The position numbers and the translations under genes are program-made. Under the pieces are notes generated by a model. It was not told the origin of the DNA. It did not search any database and saw only the letters and a list, made by a program, of their open reading frames with translations. From an uncultured Hoeflea sp. (GTDB lineage Bacteria > Pseudomonadota > Alphaproteobacteria > Rhizobiales > Rhizobiaceae): DNA of 64,000 bases. The DNA lies in the NCBI RefSeq assembly GCF_947501405.1, contig NZ_CANMVK010000003.1:248001-312000 (forward strand), in the 5' to 3' direction. How positions within the stretch are numbered: position 1 is the stretch's first letter; each line of letters starts with the position of its first letter. Below, piece by piece: positions 21,048 through 30,545 of the stretch.

Positions 21048-22025
21048 ATGTCCACGATCAACCAACCCAAGCTCGTTACGGTCTTTGGCGGATCCGGTTT
21101 TGTCGGACGCCACGTGGTCAGGGCGCTGGCCCGGCGCGGCTATCGCATCCGGGTGGCGGTGCGCCGTCCGGATCTCGCAGGTCATCTGCAGCCGTTGGGC
21201 GGCGTTGGCCAAATCGCCGCCATTCAGGCCAATTTGCGCAACCGCGATTCCGTCGACCGCGCCGTACTCGGCTCCGATCATGTGGTCAATTGCGTCGGCA
21301 TTCTGTTCGAGACAGGCCGCAACACCTTCGATTCAGTGCAGGATTTCGGCGCCCGTGCGGTGGCCGAGGCGGCCCGCGCTCAGGGCGTTGGCCTTACGCA
21401 TATCTCGGCCATCGGCGCCGATCCAGAATCCCAATCGGACTACGCCCAATCCAAGGGTCGCGCCGAAGCTGCAATCGCCAAGGTGGTTGCCGGCGCGGTG
21501 ATTCTGCGTCCGTCGATCATCTTCGGACCGGAAGACGGTTTCTTCAACAAGTTTGCGGAAATGGCCCGCTTTGCGCCGGCGCTGCCGCTGGTCGGCGGCG
21601 GCGAAACCAAGTTTCAGCCGGTCTATGTCGGCGATGTCGCCGAAGCTGTGGCCCGCGCTGTCGATGGCGACCTCGCCCCCGGCACCTATGAGTTGGGTGG
21701 CGCGCGGGTGATGAGTTTCAAACAATGCCTTGAGGAAATGCTCGAGATCATTCACCGCAAACGCGTGCTCGTCACCCTGCCCTGGGGTCTTGCGTCGCTG
21801 ATCGGCCGCATCGCTTCGCTCATTCCCTTTGTCGATCCGCCGCTCACCGCCGACCAGGTCACGCTGCTCAAATCGGACAATGTGGTATCCGAGGCGGCCG
21901 AAAAGGAAGGCCGCACGCTTGCCGGCATCGGCATCCCCCCCACCACGGTGGAGGCAATCCTGCCAACCTATCTGAGCCGCTACCGGCCGCAGGGCCAGTA
22001 TAGCGGAACCGGCAACGAAGCCTGA
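21048..22025 (+). CDS. Complex I NDUFA9-subunit family protein (atypical SDR)
   Basis: 325-aa NAD(P)-binding Rossmann protein. The dinucleotide motif is VTVFGGSGFVGRHVVRALARRG (residues 10-31, given in part) with GGSGFVG; later HISAIGADPESQSDYAQSKGRAEAA replaces the classical Tyr-Lys site. It matches the alphaproteobacterial relatives of mitochondrial NDUFA9, an accessory subunit of NADH dehydrogenase, and these bacterial genes are often annotated as NAD-dependent epimerase. Whether it binds complex I in bacteria is not established. The TauE/SafE gene follows after 8 nt, probably in one transcript. Confidence 0.9.
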   Translation: MSTINQPKLVTVFGGSGFVGRHVVRALARRGYRIRVAVRRPDLAGHLQPLGGVGQIAAIQANLRNRDSVDRAVLGSDHVVNCVGILFETGRNTFDSVQDFGARAVAEAARAQGVGLTHISAIGADPESQSDYAQSKGRAEAAIAKVVAGAVILRPSIIFGPEDGFFNKFAEMARFAPALPLVGGGETKFQPVYVGDVAEAVARAVDGDLAPGTYELGGARVMSFKQCLEEMLEIIHRKRVLVTLPWGLASLIGRIASLIPFVDPPLTADQVTLLKSDNVVSEAAEKEGRTLAGIGIPPTTVEAILPTYLSRYRPQGQYSGTGNEA

Positions 22026-22033
22026 CCGGCGGT

Positions 22034-22807
22034 TTGGACGCCGTTGCCTCAGCACTCACACCGCAAGGGCTGGAGCTCTGGGCAGCGCTGTCGCTGATCG
22101 CTGCGAGTTTTTTCACCTCGGCCCTGACTGTGTCGGCGGGCATCGGCGGCGGCGTGGCGATGCTCGGGTTGATGGGGTATCTGGTTCCGGTCAGCGCGAT
22201 CATTCCCGTGCATGGCGTGGTGCAGCTTGGCTCCAATGCCGGGCGAATGGCGATCCTGCGCAATCACGTGGCCTGGACCTGCCTTGCAGCCTTTGTCATC
22301 GGAGCGGTGCCCGGCGGATTTGCCGGTGGGCTGGCGGTGGGCAGTCTGTCCGAACCAACGCTGAAAGCGGCGCTGGGCGGATTCATTCTGCTCATGACCT
22401 GGATGCGGCTGCCCCAGCTCTCAGCCATCGGTCAGCGTGGTTTCGCCCTGACCGGGGCGATCACCACTTTCATGACCATGATCTTCGGCGCCACCGGTCC
22501 GTTCAATGCCGTGGTGCTGTCGAAGGCGTTTGCCGATCGGCTGACCTTTCAGGCCACCATGTCGGCGGTGATGAGCCTGCAGCATCTGGTCAAGGTGGTC
22601 GTGTTCGGACTTGCCGGATTTGCCTTCGCTCCCTGGCTGCCGTTAATCGCCGCGATGGTGCTGACTGGCCTGGCAGGCACCTGGGCGGGTGCGAACATCC
22701 TGCGGAAAACACCCGAGAGCCGCTTTAGACTGATCTTCAAGCTATGCCTGAGTACGCTGGCGCTTGATTTGATGCGCCGGGGTGTTGCCGGAATGGCGCA
22801 TGGTTAG
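22034..22807 (+). CDS. TauE/SafE-family membrane permease
   Basis: 257-aa polytopic membrane protein with about eight hydrophobic segments. The repeated family hallmark is GIGGGVAMLGLMGYLVPVSAIIPVHGVVQLGSN (given in part) near residues 36-68 and the second-half counterpart GATGPFNAVVLSKAF. Family members export sulfite, sulfoacetate or other organic anions. No gene beside it fixes the substrate. The likely start is TTG 22034, only 8 nt after the previous stop and with poor Shine-Dalgarno matching, so the exact N-terminus is uncertain. Confidence 0.85.
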   Translation: MDAVASALTPQGLELWAALSLIAASFFTSALTVSAGIGGGVAMLGLMGYLVPVSAIIPVHGVVQLGSNAGRMAILRNHVAWTCLAAFVIGAVPGGFAGGLAVGSLSEPTLKAALGGFILLMTWMRLPQLSAIGQRGFALTGAITTFMTMIFGATGPFNAVVLSKAFADRLTFQATMSAVMSLQHLVKVVVFGLAGFAFAPWLPLIAAMVLTGLAGTWAGANILRKTPESRFRLIFKLCLSTLALDLMRRGVAGMAHG

Positions 22808-23047
22808 CAATGATTTAAGTTTCGTGGGGTTTATTCGACAACAGGCTTGGTTGGCCCTTGATCCAACCGGCCAGCATGGGTAAATCGCCCCTGCCTTTCA
22901 AACTGGGACAGCCCGCAGCCTCATGCGCAACAGCGCGTGAAGCCGCTTGGCGGCGAAACCGGTAGCAAGGCAAAAATCAGCACCGCGCCCCCGAACCGAA
23001 CGGAGAGAAGCGGCGTTGCGAATGAAACCAATCGAGGCAAGACCTTC

Positions 23048-23197
23048 ATGGCCAAGACCGTTGTATCCGCTTTCGCCTTTGCGGTCGTCGTGATTCTCTC
23101 CGCTGCGGCCTTCGCGCCGGGCAGTGTCGCCGATTCCAAGGGCTGTGCCCCGGCATACGGCGTGGACCCTTGCGCTGTTCAAGCCGGCAACAATTAG
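23048..23197 (+). CDS. Small secreted or membrane-anchored hypothetical protein
   Basis: 49-aa protein starting at ATG 23048 with GAGG 10 nt upstream. Residues 3-27 are a strongly hydrophobic, signal-like stretch (AKTVVSAFAFAVVVILSAAAFA), followed by a short tail, CAPAYGVDPCAVQAGNN, with two cysteines eight apart. I do not recognise the family. The good start site, signal peptide and cysteine pair suggest a real gene exported to the periplasm; the tail is too short for an enzyme. It lies alone between the permease gene and the convergent uppP. Confidence 0.5.
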   Translation: MAKTVVSAFAFAVVVILSAAAFAPGSVADSKGCAPAYGVDPCAVQAGNN

Positions 23198-23232
23198 AGC
23201 TAAATGCGCCTTATGGCGCCGCGATCGTTGGC

Positions 23233-24036
23233 TTAAAACGCCCACAACCCAATCAGACCCAGCGTCCCGACTGCGATTCGCCACCAGGCAAACGGCGCAA
23301 ATCCGTGCCGCGACACGAAATCCAGCAGGCTGCGCACCACAATCACCCCGGCAATGAACGCCATGATGAAGCCCACGACGATGGCGGCGATGTCATTGGC
23401 GGCAAGCTTGTCGTAGTTCTTGTAAAGATCCAGCGTGAAGGCGCCGACCATGGTCGGCATTGCGAGAAAGAACGAAAATTCCGCCGCCGAGCGCTTGTCG
23501 GCGCCGAGCAGCAGCGCACCGGCTATGGTCGCGCCGGACCGCGATGTGCCCGGGACCATCGCCAGACACTGGATCAGACCGATCTTGAAGGCCAGCGACA
23601 GCGGATAGTCCATCACGTTGGTGTGCTTGGGCCGCAGCGGCATGCGGTCGATCACCAGCAGCACGAAACCGCCGATAATCAGCACCACGCAGATCAGCGT
23701 CATCGATTCGAACAGCACAGTCTTGATGAATCCGTGCGCGAGCCCGCCGATCACCGCGGCAGGCGCGAACGCCAGCAAAATGGCGGCGACAAAACGCCGG
23801 GCCCGAGCGCTGCTGGGAAGATCGGTGACCAGTGTCCAGAGCCGCGCGAAATAGACCGACAGGATGGCCAGAATCGCGCCAAGCTGAACCAGAACCTCAA
23901 AACTGTTGCCCGGAGAGCTGAACCCGAGAAAATGGCCTGCAAGCAACAGATGCGCCGTAGAGGAGACAGGGATGAACTCTGTGAGCCCTTCGATCAAGCC
24001 GAGAAGCGCCGCACCCACCAAAGTCGTTTCATTCAT
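23233..24036 (-). CDS. uppP: Undecaprenyl-diphosphatase (BacA type)
   Basis: 267-aa integral membrane phosphatase that recycles undecaprenyl pyrophosphate for cell-wall and surface polysaccharide synthesis and gives bacitracin tolerance. The two signature motifs are present: [15 protein letters not shown] (15-29) with the catalytic Glu and Ser region, and GTSRSGATI near residue 163 with the phosphate-binding Arg. Eight hydrophobic segments fit the known fold. It is a single-gene unit. Confidence 0.96.
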   Translation of the reverse strand: MNETTLVGAALLGLIEGLTEFIPVSSTAHLLLAGHFLGFSSPGNSFEVLVQLGAILAILSVYFARLWTLVTDLPSSARARRFVAAILLAFAPAAVIGGLAHGFIKTVLFESMTLICVVLIIGGFVLLVIDRMPLRPKHTNVMDYPLSLAFKIGLIQCLAMVPGTSRSGATIAGALLLGADKRSAAEFSFFLAMPTMVGAFTLDLYKNYDKLAANDIAAIVVGFIMAFIAGVIVVRSLLDFVSRHGFAPFAWWRIAVGTLGLIGLWAF

Positions 24037-24224
24037 TCAGGCGCCGCCCCTGTGCCATCTGATAGCCAATCGCGGCCTTTGAATAGCCCGGATTGGCATA
24101 AATCCATACGCTAAAATGCGAAGACTGATTCGCTTGTCTTGCCGCAGGCCAATCCCTATAGCTCTATTTTCCGGAATCTGACCAGTCCCGCGCTCGGCGC
24201 CCACCGACCATCATCGGCTCCACA

Positions 24225-24917
24225 ATGTCTGTTTTGTACCATCACACCGTCTCCGCCGCCTCCCGTTTCGTGCGTATTTGCTTTGCGGAAATCGATTTTC
24301 CGGCCGATCTGGTCGAAGAGCGGCCCTGGGAAAAACGCCCGGAATTTTTAAAAATCAATCCCGCGGGCGCCTTGCCGGTTTGTGTCAGCGACAATGGCTA
24401 TGCGCTGTGCGGCCCGCATGTCATCGCCGAATGGCTCGATGAATCCTTCGGCGTGTTCAAACGCGATCGCCGGCTGCTGGCGGAAGATCCGTTTCAACGC
24501 GCCGAGATCCGGCGTTTGATGGAGTGGTTTTTCATCAAGTTCGAGCAGGACGTGGCTCGGCCGCTGTTGCGTGAACGGGTGCTCAAGCTGCAACTTCCCG
24601 CCGACCAGGGCGGCGGATCGCCCGATCCGAAGATGCTGCGGGCCGGCCGCTCCAATGTCCGGCAACACATGAAGTACCTGTCCTGGCTGGCCGGGTCGCG
24701 CGCCTGGCTGGCGGGTGACCGGTTGAGCTATGCCGACCTGGCCGCGGCCGCGGCAATCTCGGTGATGGATTATCTCGGTGAGATCGACTGGAGCCAATCA
24801 CCTCAGGCCAAGGACTGGTATCAGCGGGTCAAATCACGGCCCTCGTTCCGGCCGATCCTGGCCGACCGGATGCGAAACATTCCACCGGTCGCCCACTACA
24901 CCGATCTCGATTTCTAG
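24225..24917 (+). CDS. Glutathione S-transferase family protein
   Basis: 230-aa cytosolic GST. The N-terminal thioredoxin-like domain runs to about residue 75 and has [18 protein letters not shown] (cis-proline loop) and the G-site [11 protein letters not shown]. The C-terminal all-helical domain has [29 protein letters not shown], the N-capping box of the family. Substrate and class are unknown. Only 4 nt separate it from queG, so they are co-transcribed, a neighbourhood common in Hyphomicrobiales. Confidence 0.93.
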   Translation: MSVLYHHTVSAASRFVRICFAEIDFPADLVEERPWEKRPEFLKINPAGALPVCVSDNGYALCGPHVIAEWLDESFGVFKRDRRLLAEDPFQRAEIRRLMEWFFIKFEQDVARPLLRERVLKLQLPADQGGGSPDPKMLRAGRSNVRQHMKYLSWLAGSRAWLAGDRLSYADLAAAAAISVMDYLGEIDWSQSPQAKDWYQRVKSRPSFRPILADRMRNIPPVAHYTDLDF

Positions 24918-24921
24918 CGCG

Positions 24922-26139
24922 ATGACGCCCGCTGGCCCGCAAACCTCTGATCGCAAGGCCTCTGGAAAAACCGCCGACGCCGCGCGGCTGAAACAGTTTC
25001 TTGCCACGGAAGCCGCGAGCCTCGGGTTCTCAGCACTGGCGATCGCCTCCCCCGATCTCGAGCCGGATGTGTCGGCCCGGCTGGCGCGATTCGTCGAATT
25101 GGGCCGTCACGGTGCCATGTCCTGGATGGAAGAGACCAAAGAACGCCGCGCGGATCCGCGCACCCTCTGGCCCGAGGTCGGATCGGTCATCATGCTGGCG
25201 ATGAATTACGGCCCCGATGCCGATCCGCTGGCCAATCTGGCGCAACGGTCGCACGCCACGGTGTCGGTCTATGCCCGCAATCGCGATTATCACGACATCA
25301 TCAAAGGCCGGCTCAAGCAACTGGCGGGCAAATTCGCGTCCCGCGCGGGCGGCGACGTTAAAGTCTTCGTCGATACTGCGCCGGTGATGGAAAAGCCGCT
25401 GGCGCAGGCGGCGGGGCTCGGCTGGATCGGCAAGCACACCAATCTCGTCAGCCGCAGCCACGGGTCGTGGCTGTTTCTGGGGTCGATCTTCACCACCGTC
25501 ACGCTTCTGCCGGACGCGGTTGAAACCGACCATTGCGGCTCCTGCTGCGCCTGCCTCGACATCTGCCCCACCGACGCCTTCCCGGCCCCCTACCAGATCG
25601 ACGCGCGGCGGTGCATCTCCTATCTGACGATTGAAAACAAAGGGCCGATCCCGGTAGAGTTCCGGGCGGCGATGGGCAACCGGATCTATGGCTGCGACGA
25701 TTGTCTGGCTGTCTGTCCGTGGAACAAATATGCGCAAACCGCCACCGAGATGAAGCTGATCGCCCGGAACGATTTGCGGTCACCGCCGCTGGCGCAATTT
25801 CTCGCAATGGACGACGCTGCCTTCCGCGCCTTTTTTTCGGGATCGCCGGTCAAGCGCATCGGCCGCAACCGGTTCATGCGCAATGTGCTGATCGCCACCG
25901 GCAACAGCGGCGACAAAGGCCTTGTTGCGGCCTGTGAAACGCTGTTAACCGATGCCTCGGCACTGGTGCGAGGTGCTGCGGTCTGGGCGCTGTCGCGCCT
26001 GGAAACGCGCGATAGACTGCTGCAGCTGGCCGGTAATTCCGGGCCCGCGACAGAGACCGACGATGAGGTTCTGGCCGAGTGGCGGCTGGCGTTGAACTTA
26101 AGCGATCATGGCAACACCATTTCCAGTGACAGGACCTGA
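24922..26139 (+). CDS. queG: Epoxyqueuosine reductase
   Basis: Cobalamin- and iron-sulfur-dependent enzyme that performs the last step of queuosine synthesis in tRNA, reducing epoxyqueuosine. The 405-aa protein has the family catalytic Asp151 in VDTAPVMEK, one Fe-S motif C205xxC208xxC211xxxC215P, and a second, [10 protein letters not shown], near residues 255-264. The C-terminal 80 residues are the HEAT-like helical domain of long QueG proteins. The frame is open further upstream within the GST gene, but ATG 24922 is the first start after the GST stop and matches the expected N-terminus. Confidence 0.95.
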   Translation: MTPAGPQTSDRKASGKTADAARLKQFLATEAASLGFSALAIASPDLEPDVSARLARFVELGRHGAMSWMEETKERRADPRTLWPEVGSVIMLAMNYGPDADPLANLAQRSHATVSVYARNRDYHDIIKGRLKQLAGKFASRAGGDVKVFVDTAPVMEKPLAQAAGLGWIGKHTNLVSRSHGSWLFLGSIFTTVTLLPDAVETDHCGSCCACLDICPTDAFPAPYQIDARRCISYLTIENKGPIPVEFRAAMGNRIYGCDDCLAVCPWNKYAQTATEMKLIARNDLRSPPLAQFLAMDDAAFRAFFSGSPVKRIGRNRFMRNVLIATGNSGDKGLVAACETLLTDASALVRGAAVWALSRLETRDRLLQLAGNSGPATETDDEVLAEWRLALNLSDHGNTISSDRT

Positions 26140-26143
26140 CACG

Positions 26144-27028
26144 ATGCGATTGATGATCCTTGGCGCCGGTTTTTCCGGCCTTGCCATTGCCCGGGCGCTG
26201 GCTCCGGAATGCGATTTCGCTGGCGGCACGACACGCAGCAATCACCGGTTCGAGGCGTTGCGGTCGGCCGGGCTTGCGCCGTTTCTTTATGGCGGAGGCG
26301 CACCGGATGCTGAACCTGACCCAGCGCTTGCTCAAGAACTGGCGCAAACCACACACCTGGTCATGTCGATTGCACCGGACGCGGACGGTGATCCGGTTCT
26401 CAAGGCGTTCGGCGACGATCCGGCCGCGGCCATGCCCAGGCTCGAATGGATCGGTTATCTGTCGACCGTCGGCGTTTATGGCAATCACGATGGCGCATGG
26501 GTCGATGAGGACACACAATGCAGACCGGTCTCGCAACGCTCTGTTGCGCGGATGAGCGCCGAACAGGGCTGGACGCGACTTGCGGCCGCCGCCGAAGCAC
26601 CGCTGGCCATCCTCCGCCTTTCAGGTATTTACGGGCCTGGCCGCAACGCGCTCAAGACCCTTGACGCGGGAAAGGCGCGGCGGCTGATCAAACCCGGCCA
26701 GGTTTTCAACCGCATCCACGTCGACGACATCGGCGGTGCTGCAGCACTGCTTGCACGCGCCCGGAAGGGCGGGATCTTCAACGTCACCGACGACCGTCCC
26801 GCTCCGCCCCAGGATGTGGTGACTCACGCGGCCGGGCTGATGGGGGTGGCGCCGCCGCCAGAGACGGATTTCGAAACCGCCGATCTGAGCCCGATGGCGC
26901 GATCCTTTTATGGCGAGAACAAGCGTGTCTCCAACGCCAGGATCAAGGAGGCCGGTTACGACTTCGCCTATCCCGACTATGAGAGTGGTCTTGGTGAGTT
27001 GTGGCGCGCCGGGACGTGGCGCGGCTGA
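26144..27028 (+). CDS. NAD(P)-dependent SDR-type oxidoreductase (YeeZ-like)
   Basis: 294-aa extended-SDR-like protein. The Rossmann motif is [16 protein letters not shown] near residues 4-19, close to the N-terminus as expected. Later parts are [18 protein letters not shown], which replaces the Tyr-x-x-x-Lys box as in the YeeZ group, and [17 protein letters not shown] lies 9 nt before ATG 26144, which sits 4 nt after the queG stop; an ATG at 26108 inside queG has no such site. The substrate is unknown. It is the third gene of the GST-queG run. Confidence 0.85.
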   Translation: MRLMILGAGFSGLAIARALAPECDFAGGTTRSNHRFEALRSAGLAPFLYGGGAPDAEPDPALAQELAQTTHLVMSIAPDADGDPVLKAFGDDPAAAMPRLEWIGYLSTVGVYGNHDGAWVDEDTQCRPVSQRSVARMSAEQGWTRLAAAAEAPLAILRLSGIYGPGRNALKTLDAGKARRLIKPGQVFNRIHVDDIGGAAALLARARKGGIFNVTDDRPAPPQDVVTHAAGLMGVAPPPETDFETADLSPMARSFYGENKRVSNARIKEAGYDFAYPDYESGLGELWRAGTWRG

Positions 27029-27131
27029 TCCTGCTGCATTGCAACATTCGGCCATAAAAAGTGATTCGCGCGGTCGTTTTTCGGACGCTTTGCCGGTGCA
27101 CTTGCGATGCAGCAATTTCAAGGACACCGAC

Positions 27132-27500
27132 ATGATCTCAACCCGGTATACCGCGCACCTCGGCGCAATGTTCCTCGCAGCCGCCATGGCCGCCGTCGCC
27201 ATCGCGCCTGCCAACGCCGCGCAATCCTGCGGCCGCGCATCCTGGTATGCTTTAACGTCCAAGACCGCTTCGGGTGAGCGTATGGATCCGTCCAAGCTGA
27301 CCGCAGCGCATCCCAAGCTCCGCTTCGGCACCAAGGTCGAAGTGGTCAATCCGCGCAACGGCAAATCCGTCACTGTACGGATCAATGACCGGGGCCCGTT
27401 CATCAAGGGCCGGGTGATCGACCTGTCAAAGGCGGCGGCCGGCCGCATCGGGATTATCCGATCGGGCGTGGCCAAGGTCTGTTACCGGGTGGTCTCCTGA
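27132..27500 (+). CDS. Small RlpA-like secreted protein (double-psi beta-barrel)
   Basis: 122-aa protein with a Sec signal peptide of about 33 residues ending PANA. The mature part is a single double-psi beta-barrel: [37 protein letters not shown] and [21 protein letters not shown], all RlpA hallmarks, with Asp of NDRGPF as the likely catalytic residue. Full-size RlpA is a lytic transglycosylase that trims denuded glycan at septa and carries a SPOR domain, which is absent here. AAGGA stands 8 nt before ATG 27132. It is probably a small periplasmic peptidoglycan protein. Confidence 0.9.
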   Translation: MISTRYTAHLGAMFLAAAMAAVAIAPANAAQSCGRASWYALTSKTASGERMDPSKLTAAHPKLRFGTKVEVVNPRNGKSVTVRINDRGPFIKGRVIDLSKAAAGRIGIIRSGVAKVCYRVVS

Positions 27501-27642
27501 GACCGTCCGCCTTTATGCGCTGATACGAATATATATTTTTCAATATCTTAACTGGTGATCTGTGCGGTTTTGACCGCGACGGGATCTTGTCAGCCGCGTC
27601 AGCCCCGCTATGGTGGCGCGCGAATGAGAGGAGGCTGTCGGG

Positions 27643-28947
27643 ATGATCGACACTGCGGATATCGACGCACGGCAGCAGGCGCTGGCAGTACAAATCGCTG
27701 ACCGGCGAGACGACCTGATCGCGCTGACGCAGGATCTGATCCGTATCCCCACCCTTAATCCGCCCGGCGAATGCTACCGCGACATCTGTGAGTATCTGGC
27801 GCGGCGCATGGGAAGCTCCGGCTTTGAGGTCAAATTGCTACGCGCCGAAGGCACGCCGGGCGACAGCCAACAGCATCCGCGCTGGAACATGATCGCGCGG
27901 CGCGAGGGCGGTCGGTCGGGGCCTTGCGTGCATTTCAATTCGCATATCGATGTGGTGGAAACCGGTGCCGGTTGGAGCTTCGATCCTTTTGGCGGCGAGA
28001 TCTCCGACGGCAAGATCTATGGCCGCGGCGCCTGCGATATGAAGGGCGGGCTTGCGGCCTCAATCATCGCCGCAGAGGCCTTTGTGGCGTTGTGGCCGGA
28101 TTTTCCGGGCGCTATCGAGATTTCAGGGACGGCAGACGAGGAAACCGGCGGCTATGGCGGCGTGGCCTGGCTTGCGGAGCAAGGCTATTTCTCGCCAGAG
28201 CGGGTGCAGCATGTGATCATCCCCGAGCCACTCAACAAGGACCGGATCTGCCTTGGCCACCGCGGTGTGATGTGGGCCGAGATCAAGACACATGGCCGTA
28301 TCGCTCACGGATCGATGCCGTTTCTGGGCGATTGCGCCGTGCGCCACATGGGTGCGGTCATCGGCGAGATGGAGCGCACGCTGTTTCCATCGCTCAAGCA
28401 GAAACGCACCGCCATGCCGGTGGTGCCCGACGGTGCGCGGCAATCGACCATGAACATCAATTCGCTGCATGGCGGACAGGCCGAACCGGACCCAGATTTC
28501 ACCGGTTTTCCGTCCGCCTGCGTCCCGGATCAGGCGCGAATGGTGATCGACCGGCGTTATCTGATCGAAGAGTCGGCCGATGAGGTCCGTGAAGAGGTGA
28601 TCGCATTGTTGGAACGGGTGAAGTCGGAACGGCCCGGTTTCCGCTATGATTTTGACGAATTGTGGCAGGTGAGCCCGACCATGACACCGGCGGATGCGCC
28701 GGTGGTCAAGGCGGTGGAGCGCGGCATTCGCGCGGCACTTGGCTGCGAGCCGCTGCATGTGGTCTCACCCGGCACCTATGACCAGAAACATATTGACCGT
28801 ATCGGCCGCTTGAAAGACTGTATCGCCTATGGACCCGGCATTCTCGATCTGGCGCACCAGCCCGACGAGTATGTCGGGATTGACGACATGGTGGATTCGG
28901 CGAAGGTGATGGCCTTCGCACTGGACGATCTTTTGCACGGACGCTGA
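27643..28947 (+). CDS. M20-family zinc amidohydrolase (ArgE/DapE-like)
   Basis: 434-aa metallopeptidase-fold deacylase. Metal-binding residues are visible in HFNSHIDVVE (His), GRGACDMKGG (bridging Asp), GTADEETGG (catalytic Glu and metal Glu) and IIPEPL; a late His lies in TYDQKHIDR. The family removes acyl groups from N-acyl amino acids such as acetylornithine and succinyl-diaminopimelate, or cleaves dipeptides. It heads a same-strand cluster with an oligopeptide-type importer, an aldehyde dehydrogenase and an SDR. This points to catabolism of an imported N-acylated compound rather than arginine or lysine synthesis. The exact substrate is unknown. Confidence 0.88.
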   Translation: MIDTADIDARQQALAVQIADRRDDLIALTQDLIRIPTLNPPGECYRDICEYLARRMGSSGFEVKLLRAEGTPGDSQQHPRWNMIARREGGRSGPCVHFNSHIDVVETGAGWSFDPFGGEISDGKIYGRGACDMKGGLAASIIAAEAFVALWPDFPGAIEISGTADEETGGYGGVAWLAEQGYFSPERVQHVIIPEPLNKDRICLGHRGVMWAEIKTHGRIAHGSMPFLGDCAVRHMGAVIGEMERTLFPSLKQKRTAMPVVPDGARQSTMNINSLHGGQAEPDPDFTGFPSACVPDQARMVIDRRYLIEESADEVREEVIALLERVKSERPGFRYDFDELWQVSPTMTPADAPVVKAVERGIRAALGCEPLHVVSPGTYDQKHIDRIGRLKDCIAYGPGILDLAHQPDEYVGIDDMVDSAKVMAFALDDLLHGR

Positions 28948-28984
28948 TAGCGGACGTCCGTCTCAACGGGAGTGAGGAAGCGTT

Positions 28985-30475
28985 ATGACGAAATATCCGA
29001 TGGCGGCGGCAGCCGTTTCGATGCTGGCGTTGGGACTTGGTCTGGGCATGACACCGGCTGTTGCAGCGAAAATGGACGTCAGCATCGGAATGCAGCTTGA
29101 GCCGCCGAATCTCGATCCGACCGGCGGCGCCGCAGCGGCCATTGACGAGGTGGTCTACGCCAATGTGTTTGAGGGCCTGACACGATTTGGCCCGGACGGC
29201 GCGATCCTGCCGGGGCTGGCTGAAAGCTGGGAGATTTCGGAAGACGGGCTCAGCTACACTTTCAAGCTGCGAGAAGGCGCAAGCTTCCATGACGGATCGG
29301 CATTTGACGCCGAAGACGTCAAGTTCTCGCTCGACCGCGCCCGCGCCGAGGACTCGACAAACGCCCAGAAAGCGCTGTTTGCCGACATCTCGTCGGTTGA
29401 GGTGGTCGATCCGGCCACCGTCAAGGTGATGCTCGCCAAGCCCAACGGGTCGTTTCTGTTCAACATGGCCTGGGGCGACGCGGTGATCGTCGCGACGGAG
29501 TCTGCCGATGGCAACGCCGCCAATCCGGTGGGGACCGGGCCGTTCAAATTTTCCGAATGGGCCAAGGGCGACCGGGTCGAGCTCGAACGATATGCCGATT
29601 ACTGGGGCGAAGCGGTCAAGCTCGATCAGGTGACTTTCAAGTTCATCTCCGACCCGACGGCGGCATTCGCTGCGATGATGGCGGGCGATCTGGATGCTTT
29701 TCCGGCCTTCCCGGCACCTGAGAACCTGACCCAGTTTGAAGCAGATCCACGGTTTGAAGTGATTATCGGTTCCTCCGAGGGCGAGACCATTCTCGCCATG
29801 AACAACAAAAAGCCGCCGCTCGACAACATCAAGGTGCGCCAGGCGATCACCCATGCGATCGACCGCCAGGCGATCATCGACGGTGCCATGTTCGGCTACG
29901 GCACGCCGATCGGCACGCATTTCGCCCCGCACAATCCGGCCTATGTCGACCTGACCGGGCAGTCCGCCCATGATCCGGAGAAATCCAGGGCTCTGCTTGC
30001 GGAGGCCGGCGTCAGCGATCTCACACTGGCGCTGAAACTGCCGCCGCCAAGCTATGCTCGCCGTGGCGGCGAGATCATCGCCGCCCAGCTTCGCGAGGTC
30101 GGCATCACCGCCGAAATCACCAATGTCGAATGGGCGCAGTGGCTCGAAGATGTGTTCAAGGCCAAGAATTTCGACCTGACCATCGTCTCCCACACCGAGC
30201 CGATGGATATCGGCATCTATGGCCGTGACGACTATTACTTCCAGTATGGCGATGCCGACTTCAAGGCAATCATGGCCGACCTCGCCAATGCCACCGATCC
30301 CGACGCGCGCACCGAACTGATGCAGGCGGCACAGAAGAAAATCGCTGATGACGCGGTCAATGCCTATCTGTTCCAGCTCGCCCGCACCGGGGTCGCCAAT
30401 GCCAAGCTCAAGGGCTTGTGGCCCAATTCGCCGACCCAGGCCAACGACATGACCGGCGTGTCCTGGGAAGAGTGA
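28985..30475 (+). CDS. Oligopeptide/dipeptide-type ABC substrate-binding protein (family 5)
   Basis: 496-aa periplasmic binding protein with a Sec signal peptide (cleavage about AVAAKM, residues 27-29). Family 5 signatures include VYANVFEGLTRFGPDG, LPGLAESWEISEDGLSYTFKLREGASFHDG (given in part) and NIKVRQAITHAIDR. Such proteins take peptides, nickel, glycosides or opine-like solutes. It starts 37 nt after the amidohydrolase and precedes both permeases, so it sets the specificity of this importer, probably for the amidohydrolase substrate. Confidence 0.93.
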   Translation: MTKYPMAAAAVSMLALGLGLGMTPAVAAKMDVSIGMQLEPPNLDPTGGAAAAIDEVVYANVFEGLTRFGPDGAILPGLAESWEISEDGLSYTFKLREGASFHDGSAFDAEDVKFSLDRARAEDSTNAQKALFADISSVEVVDPATVKVMLAKPNGSFLFNMAWGDAVIVATESADGNAANPVGTGPFKFSEWAKGDRVELERYADYWGEAVKLDQVTFKFISDPTAAFAAMMAGDLDAFPAFPAPENLTQFEADPRFEVIIGSSEGETILAMNNKKPPLDNIKVRQAITHAIDRQAIIDGAMFGYGTPIGTHFAPHNPAYVDLTGQSAHDPEKSRALLAEAGVSDLTLALKLPPPSYARRGGEIIAAQLREVGITAEITNVEWAQWLEDVFKAKNFDLTIVSHTEPMDIGIYGRDDYYFQYGDADFKAIMADLANATDPDARTELMQAAQKKIADDAVNAYLFQLARTGVANAKLKGLWPNSPTQANDMTGVSWEE

Positions 30476-30488
30476 CCGCCAAACGCCG

Positions 30489-30520
30489 CCCGCGGGCCGG
30501 CCGTGAAAATGGCCCGCGGG
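30489..30520 (+). promoter_or_regulatory. GC-rich hairpin between binding-protein and permease genes
   Basis: CCCGCGGGCC (30489-30498) pairs perfectly with GGCCCGCGGG (30511-30520) over 10 bp with a 12-nt loop. It starts 14 nt after the binding-protein stop and has no U-run, so partial termination or 3'-end protection of the upstream message is more likely than full termination. Confidence 0.6.
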
Positions 30521-30545
30521 TGCTGCCTGCCGTGGATCGCAACCG

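Noticed and set aside
27643-28947. Acetylornithine deacetylase (argE) or dapE of amino-acid synthesis
   Set aside because: The gene is embedded in a peptide-type importer and dehydrogenase cluster, which points to catabolism; the M20 motifs alone do not separate these functions.
28706-30193. A 495-codon open frame on the minus strand
   Set aside because: It is antisense to the M20 gene and the peptide-type binding protein; no recognisable domain or start site.
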